Assembly (NCBI GenBank): GCA_052169645.1
Contig: JBQNCA010000004.1
Coordinates: forward strand, 1 to 64,000
DNA from: JAIKWW01 sp052169645
Lineage (GTDB): Bacteria > Bacillota > Clostridia > Peptostreptococcales > Anaerovoracaceae
Direction of reading: 5' to 3'
Length of the DNA: 64,000 nt
The notes beneath the pieces were generated by a model, which had not been told where the DNA came from, did not search any database, and was given only the letters and a program-made list of their open reading frames with translations. Position 1 is the stretch's first letter, and each line of letters opens with the position of its first letter. Shown here one piece after another: positions 41,093 to 49,931 of the stretch. Position numbers and translations under genes: made by a program.

Positions 41093-43108
41093 TTATTTTG
41101 AAAGTATTATCAGCAGCATACCCCTGTCAACTGATATATATGCTTCGTCCCGTGAAAATTCATTGCTTACTCCACGTGGAAATTCTCTTAAAAGAAATTC
41201 ATTATCAAGCTCATATTTCAAGCCTTTAAGAGTAACCCCGCAGACCTTTTCATCAAGCGCAAACACCGAAATTCGGCTGTAATCTCTTCGCAAAACATTT
41301 GCTGCGCCGTCCTTGATAACGAACAATTCCTGAAACGCATCGGAAATGCGGCAGTTCACATTTCGCTCCGCACAGTAGGAGCAAAGCTGAATATTCGCAT
41401 ATTCATGATCCGTGCGTCCTCCCATAGCTCCGAGGATAGTTATATCGGTATAGCCACGTGCTATCGCTTCTTTTACAGCCATGAGAGTATCAGTATCGTC
41501 TTTTTCGGGCAAAGCCTTTATAATTTCAGGCCTGCCGTAAATTTCCCCTCCGTAGGAATCAAAATCTCCTACCACCAGCTGCGGCCAAACTCCTGCACCT
41601 ATGGCGTGCAGATAGCCGCTGTCACAGGCAATCACAAAAGCGGCTCTTATATCCAAGCCGGACGGAAGACTGCATTCGGGAGAGCCTGAAAATATAATAC
41701 AGCTCGTACCCGATTTTCTTGCGTGTGCAATACGATATTCTTCAGATATCCGACTGTCTTTTTCCCTGTATTTTTCAGTCAACGCCTTACATTCATCTAT
41801 AAGCTCGGCTCTGTCATTCGTCAGCTGTCCGCATATTACTCTATCCAAAAGCATTGCAAGAGTTTCTCCTATGCGCCTGCCGTTATCTATACCCGCCGCT
41901 CTCACATCATCTCCGTCTATTGCCAGATCCTTCAGAGAAATGCAGTCTCCGTCGGCTTCTATGGAATCCATAAGCTGCGTAATTACAGGATTGTCCTTTT
42001 CTATTTCCTTTAAGGACTGCTCATATTTTCCGGATGCATCCGCATGACGAATAAGCTGCAAAAGCTCCAAGTCCTTTCTCCCGAGAACACCCAGCCATTT
42101 CCTCACAACGGCTCGTTCCGGGTAAAGCTTGACATCATGGTAATTTATCAATGTTGTTATATGCTTAATCGTTTCCGAAGGCAGCTTGAGGCGCCTCAAA
42201 ATATTTTCCGCAATTTTGGCACCCACCTCGGGATGCCCTACAAATCTGCCTCGTCCGTTCTCATCTCTCACATAAACCACAGGCTTTCCTATGTCATGCA
42301 GAAGCATTATCAGACGCAGGTAATCTGTCGGCGGCACATCCTCGACAGCTGCCAGTGTGTGTTTCCAGACATCTCTGTTATGATAAGGACTGTGCTGCTC
42401 CAAGTCTATCATCGGAGTAAGCTCAGGTATTATATTGCAAAAGATTTCTCTATATTCATCAAGAAGCTCGGCTGCTCTTTTCCCGTTCAGAAATTTTAAA
42501 AGCTCCGCAGATATACGCTCCGCCGAAACCTTTTCTATTCTCCTGTATTCACTGCGCAAGGCTCTGTCAAGCTCCGCATCGGCTATAAAATCATACACGG
42601 ACATAAACCTCAAGGCTCTCAATATCCGAAGCGCATCTTCCTCAAATCTTCTGAACGCATTGCCTACCGCTCTCAGCGTGCCTGTTTTTAAGTCCTCAAT
42701 TCCTCCGTAAAAATCTATGAGCCCGGCAGATTTTGAATAAGCCATAGCATTTACTGTAAAATCTCTGCGTGCCAAATCCTCTCGCAGACTTTTTACAAAT
42801 TCTACTCTGTCAGGATGCCTGAAATCGGAGTATCCGCTCTCCGTCCTGAAGGTCGTGATTTCAAATGATTTTTCGTTGTAAATCACAGTCAGCGTACCGT
42901 GCCTCGCTCCCGTGAGAACGGTTTTTAAATCAATAAAAACCTCCTGCATTTCCTCAGGTACGGCGGAGGTGCAAATATCCCAGTCGTAAGGCTCCGCCCC
43001 CAAAAGGCTGTCTCTTATACATCCGCCTACGGCATATGCTTCAAATCCGGCAGATTCAAGCATTTCAATCAAATGCTCGGGCTCTGCGGGAATATGTATA
43101 TCTGTCAT
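41093..43108 (-). CDS. Fusion of CCA tRNA nucleotidyltransferase and thiamine pyrophosphokinase
   Basis: The ATG at 43108 gives 671 residues; the frame opens earlier at 43234, inside repeats. Residues about 1-450 are a bacterial class II CCA-adding enzyme: GGCIRD near 28-33, DWD at 42-44 and an HD domain with LLHDIGKP near 266-273. Residues about 475-671 are a complete thiamine pyrophosphokinase with VVGDFDS near 509-515, DDTDTLMAVKEA, GAMGGRTDHEYANI and a C-terminal binding domain ending in a SNEF motif. So one protein would finish tRNA 3' ends and make thiamine pyrophosphate. Both halves look intact. I know no functional link. Confidence 0.92.
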   Translation of the reverse strand: MTDIHIPAEPEHLIEMLESAGFEAYAVGGCIRDSLLGAEPYDWDICTSAVPEEMQEVFIDLKTVLTGARHGTLTVIYNEKSFEITTFRTESGYSDFRHPDRVEFVKSLREDLARRDFTVNAMAYSKSAGLIDFYGGIEDLKTGTLRAVGNAFRRFEEDALRILRALRFMSVYDFIADAELDRALRSEYRRIEKVSAERISAELLKFLNGKRAAELLDEYREIFCNIIPELTPMIDLEQHSPYHNRDVWKHTLAAVEDVPPTDYLRLIMLLHDIGKPVVYVRDENGRGRFVGHPEVGAKIAENILRRLKLPSETIKHITTLINYHDVKLYPERAVVRKWLGVLGRKDLELLQLIRHADASGKYEQSLKEIEKDNPVITQLMDSIEADGDCISLKDLAIDGDDVRAAGIDNGRRIGETLAMLLDRVICGQLTNDRAELIDECKALTEKYREKDSRISEEYRIAHARKSGTSCIIFSGSPECSLPSGLDIRAAFVIACDSGYLHAIGAGVWPQLVVGDFDSYGGEIYGRPEIIKALPEKDDTDTLMAVKEAIARGYTDITILGAMGGRTDHEYANIQLCSYCAERNVNCRISDAFQELFVIKDGAANVLRRDYSRISVFALDEKVCGVTLKGLKYELDNEFLLREFPRGVSNEFSRDEAYISVDRGMLLIILSK

Positions 43109-43270
43109 ACTTTCAGTATCCTTTCTGAAATGCTTGCTCTTTCGGCACGGGTAAGTACCTGCACCTCTTGTCATCAGAAAATGATGTTGTATCAAATTCC
43201 AATTTAGACTTTCGGCACGGGTAAGCATCTGCATCTCTTGTCATACTCTCTCAGTATAATTTCTGAAATG
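43103..43270. repeat. Tandem direct repeats at the cca/thiN start
   Basis: A 36-bp unit occurs at 43139-43174 and 43209-43244 (33 of 36 identical, period 70). A second unit, TGTCATACT...TTTCTGAAATGCT, occurs at 43103-43135 and 43239-43270. On the coding strand this yields three ATGACA starts (43244, 43174, 43108), the last being the fusion gene start. Confidence 0.8.
43113..43244 (-). CDS. Possible 43-residue upstream ORF coupled to the CCA/ThiN gene
   Basis: An ATG at 43244, within the first repeat, opens a 43-codon frame ending in TGA at 43113, only 4 bases before the ATG of the fusion gene. The product begins MTRDADAYPCRKS and ends QAFQKGY, with a Cys-Arg pair in each half because the repeat is read in two frames. 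Only a weak GAGAG precedes it. It could be a leader ORF controlling the next gene by coupling, or a chance result of the duplication. Confidence 0.3.
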   Translation of the reverse strand: MTRDADAYPCRKSKLEFDTTSFSDDKRCRYLPVPKEQAFQKGY

Positions 43271-43278
43271 CTCTGCAA

Positions 43279-44577
43279 TCAAATTCTGCATACAGCTGTG
43301 CCGCCGAATATATCGAATACGAGCACGGCATCGCCGTGAGGCGCATCCGCACTTTTCCCTTCAGTTACGGTCACTTCCGGATGAAAGCAGTTATCATCAT
43401 CAAAATATCCTACGCACCAGAAATCCACAAAAGCTACAGACTCTTTACTCAGCAGCTCCTCAGCACGCTTTTTTTCCTTTATCCTTACGGGCAAGCTGTT
43501 TACATCCGTCCTATAATCCTTAAGATATACGCAGTCTCCGATACGCTCCGCTTCAATGCTCAAAGCTTTTCCCGCCTGCGGATTCACATAATTCGAGTCA
43601 CGACGGAAAACAAAATTCGCACCGCTTTTAAGCAAGCGTTTTACAGTGTTTTCTACAGCAAGAGATCCTGTATCCACACACACAAACCTGCGTTTCAATA
43701 AAAAAGACGCCTCTGCCAAAGTTCCCGAGCCGCTGAAAAAATCCGCACATAAATCGCCCTCATCGCTGCAGGCTTCTATGATGCGCTTTACCAGTGCAAC
43801 AGGCTTCTGAGTAGCATAGTGCAGTCTCTCGCCCGAGCTTCTCCCCAGCATATCTATCTGCCATACGTCTTTTGTATTTACAAGAGTATACCAGCCCAGT
43901 TCATCCCTAAATTCCTCAACACCGCTGAATGAATACTTTTTCAGCTTACGGTTGTAGGATTTTTCTTTTGTAGGATTAAATTTATATTTTTTTGTCCTTG
44001 AATAAAAAAGTATGGTGTCATGCTTATGAGCAAATCTTTTGTCGGTTGATCCTCCGGATTTATAATTCCAGATTATTTCATTTACAAAATTTTCATCTCC
44101 GAATATTTCATCCATCAGCAGTTTGGTAGCATGAACCGCATGTCTGTCGAGATGTATGAAGATGCTCCCCGTATCCGACAGTACATCCCTCATAAGCATA
44201 ATCCTGAATGCCAGCTCGGTCAAATAGTCGCTCATGGCTACAGCGCTGTAATCATCATATGCTCCCACACGAAATCTGTATTCTTCTCCGTCCTCGGATA
44301 CAATCTTTATAGAGGCATCAAAGCCCCCTCTCGTAAAAAAAGGAGGATCACAATATATCAAGTCAAAACAAGCTGCCGAGCTTCCGTTCGCTATATGAGC
44401 CGCCAAAAATGCCGCATTGTCGCATTGTATGACAGTTCCGGATATTTCTGAGGCTTCGCCGACAGTCATCACACAGGGCGCTTTCAAGTTTTCGGCAGCA
44501 GCTTTCAAAGCGTATTCATATCGCCGCTTTGCTTCTGCCAATATCTCCGGCAGCATTCCAATCAGACTCATTTCCAT
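43279..44577 (-). CDS. Orphan DNA methyltransferase, beta class (type III Mod-like)
   Basis: The 432-residue protein has motif IV DPPF at 77-80 before motif I FFSGSGTLAEA near 282-292, the beta-class order of N6-adenine/N4-cytosine methyltransferases. IWNYKSGGSTDKRFAHKHD and ATQKPVALVKRIIEA are typical of Mod subunits. The last 100 residues are not recognised. No restriction subunit or specificity protein is adjacent. It starts 12 bases after pyrE in the pyrimidine operon, an odd place for such an enzyme. It may be a housekeeping or epigenetic methylase; target sequence unknown. DPPF in place of the common DPPY is a known variant. Confidence 0.88.
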   Translation of the reverse strand: MEMSLIGMLPEILAEAKRRYEYALKAAAENLKAPCVMTVGEASEISGTVIQCDNAAFLAAHIANGSSAACFDLIYCDPPFFTRGGFDASIKIVSEDGEEYRFRVGAYDDYSAVAMSDYLTELAFRIMLMRDVLSDTGSIFIHLDRHAVHATKLLMDEIFGDENFVNEIIWNYKSGGSTDKRFAHKHDTILFYSRTKKYKFNPTKEKSYNRKLKKYSFSGVEEFRDELGWYTLVNTKDVWQIDMLGRSSGERLHYATQKPVALVKRIIEACSDEGDLCADFFSGSGTLAEASFLLKRRFVCVDTGSLAVENTVKRLLKSGANFVFRRDSNYVNPQAGKALSIEAERIGDCVYLKDYRTDVNSLPVRIKEKKRAEELLSKESVAFVDFWCVGYFDDDNCFHPEVTVTEGKSADAPHGDAVLVFDIFGGTAVCRI

Positions 44578-44589
44578 TCTCCCATATCG

Positions 44590-45276
44590 TCAAACAACAC
44601 AGTATTTACTCATATATTCCTCCATAGAAGAGCGCACGGCATCGTCTATATATATCTTTCCGTCTACAGGTGAATTGTGGAGCGTATCCATGACCTCTTT
44701 TACTGAAACGATGGGAAAGGTCTTTATACCGAAGTCTTCTTCAAGCTCCTGAATTGCGGTTTTTTCACCGCTGCCCTTTTCCATGCGGTCTACCGATACC
44801 ACCAGTCCTGCTATGCGGACATCTTTATTCTCCGTCAATATGGGAAGTGTTTCTCTGACAGCGGTTCCCGCCGTGATTACATCCTCGGTTATCAAAACTC
44901 TGTCACCTGCGGTGAGCTTGTGTCCTACCATACTGCCGCCCTCTCCGTGATCTTTTTTTTCCTTGCGGTTGAAGCAGTAGCTCACGTCCATATCAAAATT
45001 TTTTGCCAAAGCTATAGAGGCTGCAACGGCAAGAGGTATTCCCTTATAAGCGGGTCCGAAAAGTACATTAGTATCGGCAGGAATATTTCCGTTCTTTATA
45101 TTTTCATTTATGCATGCCGCATAAAATTCACCGAGCTTGGCTGCCTGCACACCGGTGCGATAATTTCCCGTATTTATAAAGTACTTTGTATTGCGCCCGC
45201 TCTTGGTTACAAAATCTCCGAAAAGCAGAACGTCACTTCTTACCATAAATCTTATAAAATCTTCTTTGTATCCCAT
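44590..45276 (-). CDS. pyrE: Orotate phosphoribosyltransferase
   Basis: PyrE joins orotate to PRPP, giving orotidine monophosphate. The 228-residue protein has the PRPP-binding motif RVLITEDVITAGTAV near 127-141 and the catalytic-loop KKDHGEGG near 105-112. FGPAYKGIPLAVA near 68-80 is typical of the longer PyrE type. It follows pyrD by 27 bases and comes before the methyltransferase gene by 12. Residues and order are as expected for the last enzyme-pair of UMP synthesis with pyrF in the same operon. Confidence 0.97.
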   Translation of the reverse strand: MGYKEDFIRFMVRSDVLLFGDFVTKSGRNTKYFINTGNYRTGVQAAKLGEFYAACINENIKNGNIPADTNVLFGPAYKGIPLAVAASIALAKNFDMDVSYCFNRKEKKDHGEGGSMVGHKLTAGDRVLITEDVITAGTAVRETLPILTENKDVRIAGLVVSVDRMEKGSGEKTAIQELEEDFGIKTFPIVSVKEVMDTLHNSPVDGKIYIDDAVRSSMEEYMSKYCVV

Positions 45277-45303
45277 ATGTATATCCTATCCGTTTCTCAG
45301 ACA

Positions 45304-46251
45304 TCAAAGTGAAAATGCATGGCGCAGCTCAGATAAAGTTTCAAAATCATTTTCTTTCATAAATTCTATAAGCTCCTGCTTTATGCGTGGAATCGCAACA
45401 GGATCGACCAACGCTGCCGTACCTATTCCCACGGCGGATGCTCCCGCAGCTATAAATTCAGCCGCATCGCCTCCTGTGGAAATTCCGCCTATTCCTATAA
45501 CCGGAATATTTACAGCTCTCACCGTATCATATACCATGCATAATGCTATCGGCTTTATGGCAGGTCCCGACAAGCCGCCTTTTCTGTTTGCCAAGGTGCA
45601 ACAGCGACGCTTTAAGTCTATATGCATAGCTTTCAGCGTATTGATAAGCGATACGGCATTTGCCCCTTCGGACTCGACCGCCTTTGCGATTTCCGTTATG
45701 TCGCTTACGTTCGGCGTAAGCTTGAGGATAAGCGGCTTTTTCGTATATCGTCTTACCTCTCTCGTAACCTGAGCCGCCATGTGAGGGTCTGTGCCGAAAG
45801 CCATGCCGCCCTCGCTCAGATTCGGACAGGATATATTTATTTCAAGCATAGCAATGCTGTCTATATCGCTGAGACGTTCGACAACCTGAATATAATCATC
45901 GAGACTGTGACCCGCCACATTCACTATTATCTTCGTATCGTAGGTCTGAAGCAGCTTCAATTCGCCGTCTATAAAGGCATCCACTCCCGGATTCTGCAAG
46001 CCGACCGAATTTATCATACCGCCGTATGCTTCCGCTATGCGGGGCGACGGATTTCCTTCCCACGGTATGGGTGCAACTCCCTTGGTAACCGCAGCTCCCA
46101 GCTCATTTATATCGTAAAAAGCTCCGCTTACGGCAGCTGCAAAGGTTCCTGAAGCCGTCATAAGAGGATTGGAAAGATTTACCCCTGCAACTGAGGTGCT
46201 CATGTCGATTCTCATATCTTCAGCTTTTTTATCAGCCTCGTTCATCACCAT
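45304..46251 (-). CDS. pyrD: Dihydroorotate dehydrogenase B, catalytic subunit
   Basis: This FMN subunit oxidises dihydroorotate to orotate and passes electrons via PyrK to NAD. The 315-residue frame begins at 46251 (GAGGTG just upstream); the ATG at 46245 is possible. Sequence signatures are NPLMTASGTF near 28-37, NSVGLQNPG near 76-84, INISCPN near 138-144 with the catalytic Cys of the class 1B enzymes, and the FMN-phosphate motif GIGGISTGGDAAEF near 256-269. It overlaps the pyrK end by 7 bases, so subunits are translated together. Confidence 0.97.
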   Translation of the reverse strand: MVMNEADKKAEDMRIDMSTSVAGVNLSNPLMTASGTFAAAVSGAFYDINELGAAVTKGVAPIPWEGNPSPRIAEAYGGMINSVGLQNPGVDAFIDGELKLLQTYDTKIIVNVAGHSLDDYIQVVERLSDIDSIAMLEINISCPNLSEGGMAFGTDPHMAAQVTREVRRYTKKPLILKLTPNVSDITEIAKAVESEGANAVSLINTLKAMHIDLKRRCCTLANRKGGLSGPAIKPIALCMVYDTVRAVNIPVIGIGGISTGGDAAEFIAAGASAVGIGTAALVDPVAIPRIKQELIEFMKENDFETLSELRHAFSL

Positions 46252-47087
46252 ATCACCTCTTTTCCGTCAAATACAGGTCCGTCATGACAGACTTTCAAAC
46301 GCTCCACCCTTGAACTTCCGTCGGGCAGAGTCTTTCCGACATCGCATACACATCCGACACATGCTCCGTATCCGCAGCCCATGCGTTCCTCCAAAGAAAC
46401 CTGAAGCTCGGCGCCGCCGTCATTTGAAACGACATAGTCCGTAACCGCTGCCAACATGGAACGAGGTCCGCAGGCATAATAGATATCTCCATGTACTTCA
46501 TTGATGCTCATACAATCCGTTACATTTCCTATAAAAGCGGATTCAGTGGGAAGCTCTGTTGTCACATATACTCTGCATCCCAAATCCCGAAAATCCTTTT
46601 CCAGCAGTACATCTTTTTTGAAGCCGAGTACGACCGTAGTGGGAATATGTCGGCTTGCAAGTATGCGTGCCGCAAAGAACAGAGGAGCAGATCCGATTCC
46701 TCCGCCGACAAGTACGACACGGCGGTGCCCACGGCTTTGCGAAGTGTCGCCGTCCTTCGACTCATCGTCCCCCGGCAGCGCAAAGCCGTGTCCCAGCGGC
46801 GATGTTACCTTTACGACATCGCCGGGCACCGCCGTTGACAACACTGCCGTCCCGGCACCTGCGACGGCATAAAGCAGCGTAATCGTTCCGTCCTTGACAT
46901 TCGCATCGCAGATGCTGATCGGACGTGGAAGCAGCATCCTGTCCGATTGGAGATATACGTTTACAAACTGTCCCGGCTCAGCCTCCGCAGCCGCAGCGCT
47001 TCCGACAGCCAATACTGTCTCGTGAATACCCGGTGCAATTTCATCGTTTATCAGCATCTCGGCATCTATAATATGCTTCTCAGCCAT
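46245..47087 (-). CDS. pyrK: Dihydroorotate dehydrogenase electron transfer subunit
   Basis: PyrK carries FAD and a 2Fe-2S cluster and transfers electrons from PyrD to NAD. The 280-residue protein has a ferredoxin-reductase-like FAD domain (RPISICDA near 55-62) and an NAD domain (VLVGGGIGSAPLFFAA near 124-139). The cluster motif CGYGACVGCVC plus a final Cys (KVCHDG) lie near 232-268, with all four cysteines kept. A short Asp/Ser/Gln-rich insertion (DESKDGDTSQSRGH, about 106-119) is not typical. It lies between pyrF and pyrD in the operon. Confidence 0.96.
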   Translation of the reverse strand: MAEKHIIDAEMLINDEIAPGIHETVLAVGSAAAAEAEPGQFVNVYLQSDRMLLPRPISICDANVKDGTITLLYAVAGAGTAVLSTAVPGDVVKVTSPLGHGFALPGDDESKDGDTSQSRGHRRVVLVGGGIGSAPLFFAARILASRHIPTTVVLGFKKDVLLEKDFRDLGCRVYVTTELPTESAFIGNVTDCMSINEVHGDIYYACGPRSMLAAVTDYVVSNDGGAELQVSLEERMGCGYGACVGCVCDVGKTLPDGSSRVERLKVCHDGPVFDGKEVIW

Positions 47088-47108
47088 TTATCTTACTCCT
47101 GTACAAAT

Positions 47109-48032
47109 TTACAATTTAATAAATTCAGCTATATCATCTCTCATACGCTCAGCCGCTTCCAATGCACAATCGGCATATTTCAGTTCACTACCGTCAGTGT
47201 ACTTTTTCCATGCAGCAGTTATTCCCCGTGAAGAACTGATTACAGCTCCGGATCCGTTTTTATCAAAAAATCCTGACACGTCCTCCGCATCAGCGCCCTG
47301 AAAACCGTAGCCCGGCACGAGAAAGAAGGTGTGAGGCAGTGCAGCTCTCAAAGTTTCACCTTGTTTTGCATGAGTAGCTCCTACCACGGCTCCTACCTCG
47401 CTGTAACCGTACTTTCCTATCAGCTCGCTTCCCCAATCTGCAATCAGTTTACCCATAGCCTCGTAAACCCTGCGACCGTCTTTCAATATCAGCTCCTGAA
47501 GCTCGCCGCTGCTCGGATTGCTCGTCTTAAGCAGCACAAATATACCCTTGCGACGCTCTTTGCAGGCAGTCAAAAACGGCTTTATACCGTCGGAGCCCAT
47601 GTAAGGATTTACCGTTACGGCATCCTCATGCCATGTATCGACGATATCATTTCCCGCCTTTACTCCTCCGATATGTGCCGCATAGCAGGCAGCCGTTGAC
47701 GAAATATCCCCTCTCTTTATATCGCCTATGACTGTCATCCCCTTTTCAGACGCATATTTGCAGGTTTCATCATAAGCCCTTATCCCGTGCAACCCATATT
47801 TTTCATACATGGCAATCTGCGGTTTAATCGCAGGTACTACAGGATATATGGCATCTATAACATCTGTATTGAATTCCAGAAACATCTCGCATATTGCAGC
47901 CGACATATCCGATGAATCCGATTTTATATATTTATCCCTAAGCTGCTTAGGCATCATTTCCAAGGTCGGATCCAAGCCGACTACCGTAGGATTTTTCTTT
48001 TCGGCTATGCTCTCTATCAATCTGTCTATCAT
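47109..48032 (-). CDS. pyrF: Orotidine-5'-phosphate decarboxylase, type 2
   Basis: PyrF decarboxylates OMP to UMP. The 307-residue length and VNPYMGSDGIKPFL (near 153-166) identify the longer type-2 family (about 270-310 residues). The catalytic region DIKRGDISSTA (near 102-112) holds the Asp and Lys pair, and YGFQGAD near 253 binds phosphate. It starts 4 bases inside the pyrC stop (overlap), and is followed by pyrK after 21 bases. Position matches the pathway cluster. Confidence 0.97.
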   Translation of the reverse strand: MIDRLIESIAEKKNPTVVGLDPTLEMMPKQLRDKYIKSDSSDMSAAICEMFLEFNTDVIDAIYPVVPAIKPQIAMYEKYGLHGIRAYDETCKYASEKGMTVIGDIKRGDISSTAACYAAHIGGVKAGNDIVDTWHEDAVTVNPYMGSDGIKPFLTACKERRKGIFVLLKTSNPSSGELQELILKDGRRVYEAMGKLIADWGSELIGKYGYSEVGAVVGATHAKQGETLRAALPHTFFLVPGYGFQGADAEDVSGFFDKNGSGAVISSSRGITAAWKKYTDGSELKYADCALEAAERMRDDIAEFIKL

Positions 48033-49393
48033 TTTCTTTCCTCATATTCATATATGATATTTCCGGCAGCTATGGTAATACGAACCTTTCCTTTCAGGCT
48101 CATACCGGCAAAAGGAGTATTCTCAGCCTTTGATTCGAAACCATGTTCCGGCACCGTCCATTCATGCTCGGGATCTATGATTGCAATATCCGCTCTTTCC
48201 CCGATTTTTAAAGAACCTCCGCCCTTGCCCAGCAGCTTTGCCGGATTGCTGCTCATAAGCTCAATCAATCTCATAGGCTCAATATTCCCGTTCAACACAA
48301 GCTGAGTATAGCTTGCCGCAAAGCTCGTCTCCAAGCCTATAACTCCGAAAGGTGATTTTTCAAACGAAGCCGATTTTTCATTTATGCTGTGCGGCGCATG
48401 ATCCGTAGCTATCATATCCAGAGTTCCGTCCTCAAGTGCCTTGACGGCAGCCTGTCTGTCAGCTTCCGTGCGCAAAGGAGGATTCATTTTCTTATGAGAA
48501 TCGGCAAGCTCACCGCTCGGAGTTTCTGAAATATTATATGTTTTTTGAACATTTTCAGTTAAATCAACTCTTACAACCTCATCGGTAAGCAGCAGATAAT
48601 GAGGCGCAGTTTCTGCGGTGACTTTTACTCCCCATGATTTTGCCAGACGTATGAGATCCATCGTCCCTGCCGAACTTACATGAGAAATATGTATTCTGCA
48701 CCCTGTTTCCTTTGCCAACAACATATCCCTGACAGCTATGATTTCCTCCGCTTCATGAGGTATGCCTTTTATTCCCAGAGCTTCGGAAATCTTACCTTTA
48801 TTCATCGAGCCTCCGAAAGCCAATTCTCTGCTTTCCGTATGGTCAAATATAGGCATATCAAGGGATTTCGCCAACAGCATACCTTCTCTGAGCTTCAAGG
48901 GGTCATCTACCGAGCGTCCGTCCTCGCTGAAGCCGCATACCCCTGCAGCTTTCAAGGCTGCCATATCGGTGAGGGTTTCGCCATTTTGAGCCATGGTTAT
49001 GCAACCCGACGGCAATACTCTGACACCGTTCGCTTCAGCTGCTTTATTTATAATATATTCAACCGTTTCCACGCTGTCGATAACCGGCGAGGTATTAGGC
49101 ATGCAGCAGACAGTGGTGAATCCTCCCGCAGCAGCAGCACGACAGCCGCTTTCTATGTTTTCTTTATGTTCCTGTCCCGGGTCACGCAGATGAACATGGA
49201 CATCTATTAAACCCGGAACCACCCACAGTCCCGCCGCTTCAATGATACGGTCGCCGTCCTCGACTTCGGATGCTCCGGATTCAAAAATTCCGGCAACGAC
49301 TCCGTTCTCTATCAGAATATCCGCAGGCTTATCAAATCTTTGTGAGGGATCTATGAGTCGTCCCTCCCGAATAATGATTCTGTTCATAATCAA
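48029..49393 (-). CDS. pyrC: Dihydroorotase
   Basis: PyrC closes carbamoyl aspartate to dihydroorotate. The 454-residue metalloenzyme is of the class I type. The zinc motif DVHVHLRDPGQEHKE (near 63-77) holds the HxH, a carboxylated-lysine role is usually taken by a residue near 155, further ligands are in HISHVSS near 236, and the catalytic Asp is in ATDHAPHS near 310-317. The start at 49393 (ATGATTATGAAC) has a GAGGAA site upstream; a second ATG at 49387 is possible. pyrF overlaps its end. It follows pyrI by 97 bases. Confidence 0.97.
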   Translation of the reverse strand: MIMNRIIIREGRLIDPSQRFDKPADILIENGVVAGIFESGASEVEDGDRIIEAAGLWVVPGLIDVHVHLRDPGQEHKENIESGCRAAAAGGFTTVCCMPNTSPVIDSVETVEYIINKAAEANGVRVLPSGCITMAQNGETLTDMAALKAAGVCGFSEDGRSVDDPLKLREGMLLAKSLDMPIFDHTESRELAFGGSMNKGKISEALGIKGIPHEAEEIIAVRDMLLAKETGCRIHISHVSSAGTMDLIRLAKSWGVKVTAETAPHYLLLTDEVVRVDLTENVQKTYNISETPSGELADSHKKMNPPLRTEADRQAAVKALEDGTLDMIATDHAPHSINEKSASFEKSPFGVIGLETSFAASYTQLVLNGNIEPMRLIELMSSNPAKLLGKGGGSLKIGERADIAIIDPEHEWTVPEHGFESKAENTPFAGMSLKGKVRITIAAGNIIYEYEERK

Positions 49394-49490
49394 TTCCTCT
49401 GAAAAACACCTATTACATCATCTGTCATTCACAGCATAAATCATTAAAATTACGCTTTTCGCATCGGTTTATAAATTGTCTTACATTTGA

Positions 49491-49919
49491 TTAATATTCT
49501 CTTACGGATACCATTTCATCGCAGTATTCGCAGCGATAAATCTGACGCTTGGCGTCCTGAAGAACAAAGTTGTGGGGTATGCCCTTTTCCGTAGATGTAA
49601 CACATCTCGGATTTTTGCATATGATTACATTTTCTACACGTTTAGGAAGCTCAGGCTTAATTTTTTTCGTAATCATGCGGTTTTCGATTATATTTACGGT
49701 CGCCTCCGGATCCAGCAGTCCTACTATATGCATGTCGATGTCTATGCGATTTTCTATCTTGATAATATCCTTCTTCTCAAACTTCTTGCTGATAGCATTC
49801 ATTATGACCGCTACCGTTTCATGCTCGGTGTCTATCTTGAGATACTTAAGCAATGTCATGGCTCTGCCTGCTCTGATATGGTCTATAACTATACCTTTTT
49901 TTATGCTGTCTATTACCAT
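49491..49919 (-). CDS. pyrI: Aspartate carbamoyltransferase regulatory subunit
   Basis: PyrI binds nucleotides and gives feedback control (CTP inhibition, ATP activation) to PyrB. The 142-residue protein has the N-terminal allosteric domain (KKGIVIDHIRAGRAMTLL near 7-24) and a C-terminal zinc domain with four cysteines: CKNPRC near 109-114 and CEYC near 133-136. All four are kept. It follows pyrB by 12 bases. Its presence means that end-product control is at the enzyme level here, in line with the absence of a visible PyrR attenuator before pyrB. Confidence 0.96.
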   Translation of the reverse strand: MVIDSIKKGIVIDHIRAGRAMTLLKYLKIDTEHETVAVIMNAISKKFEKKDIIKIENRIDIDMHIVGLLDPEATVNIIENRMITKKIKPELPKRVENVIICKNPRCVTSTEKGIPHNFVLQDAKRQIYRCEYCDEMVSVREY

Positions 49920-49931
49920 GAACTTTCCCTC

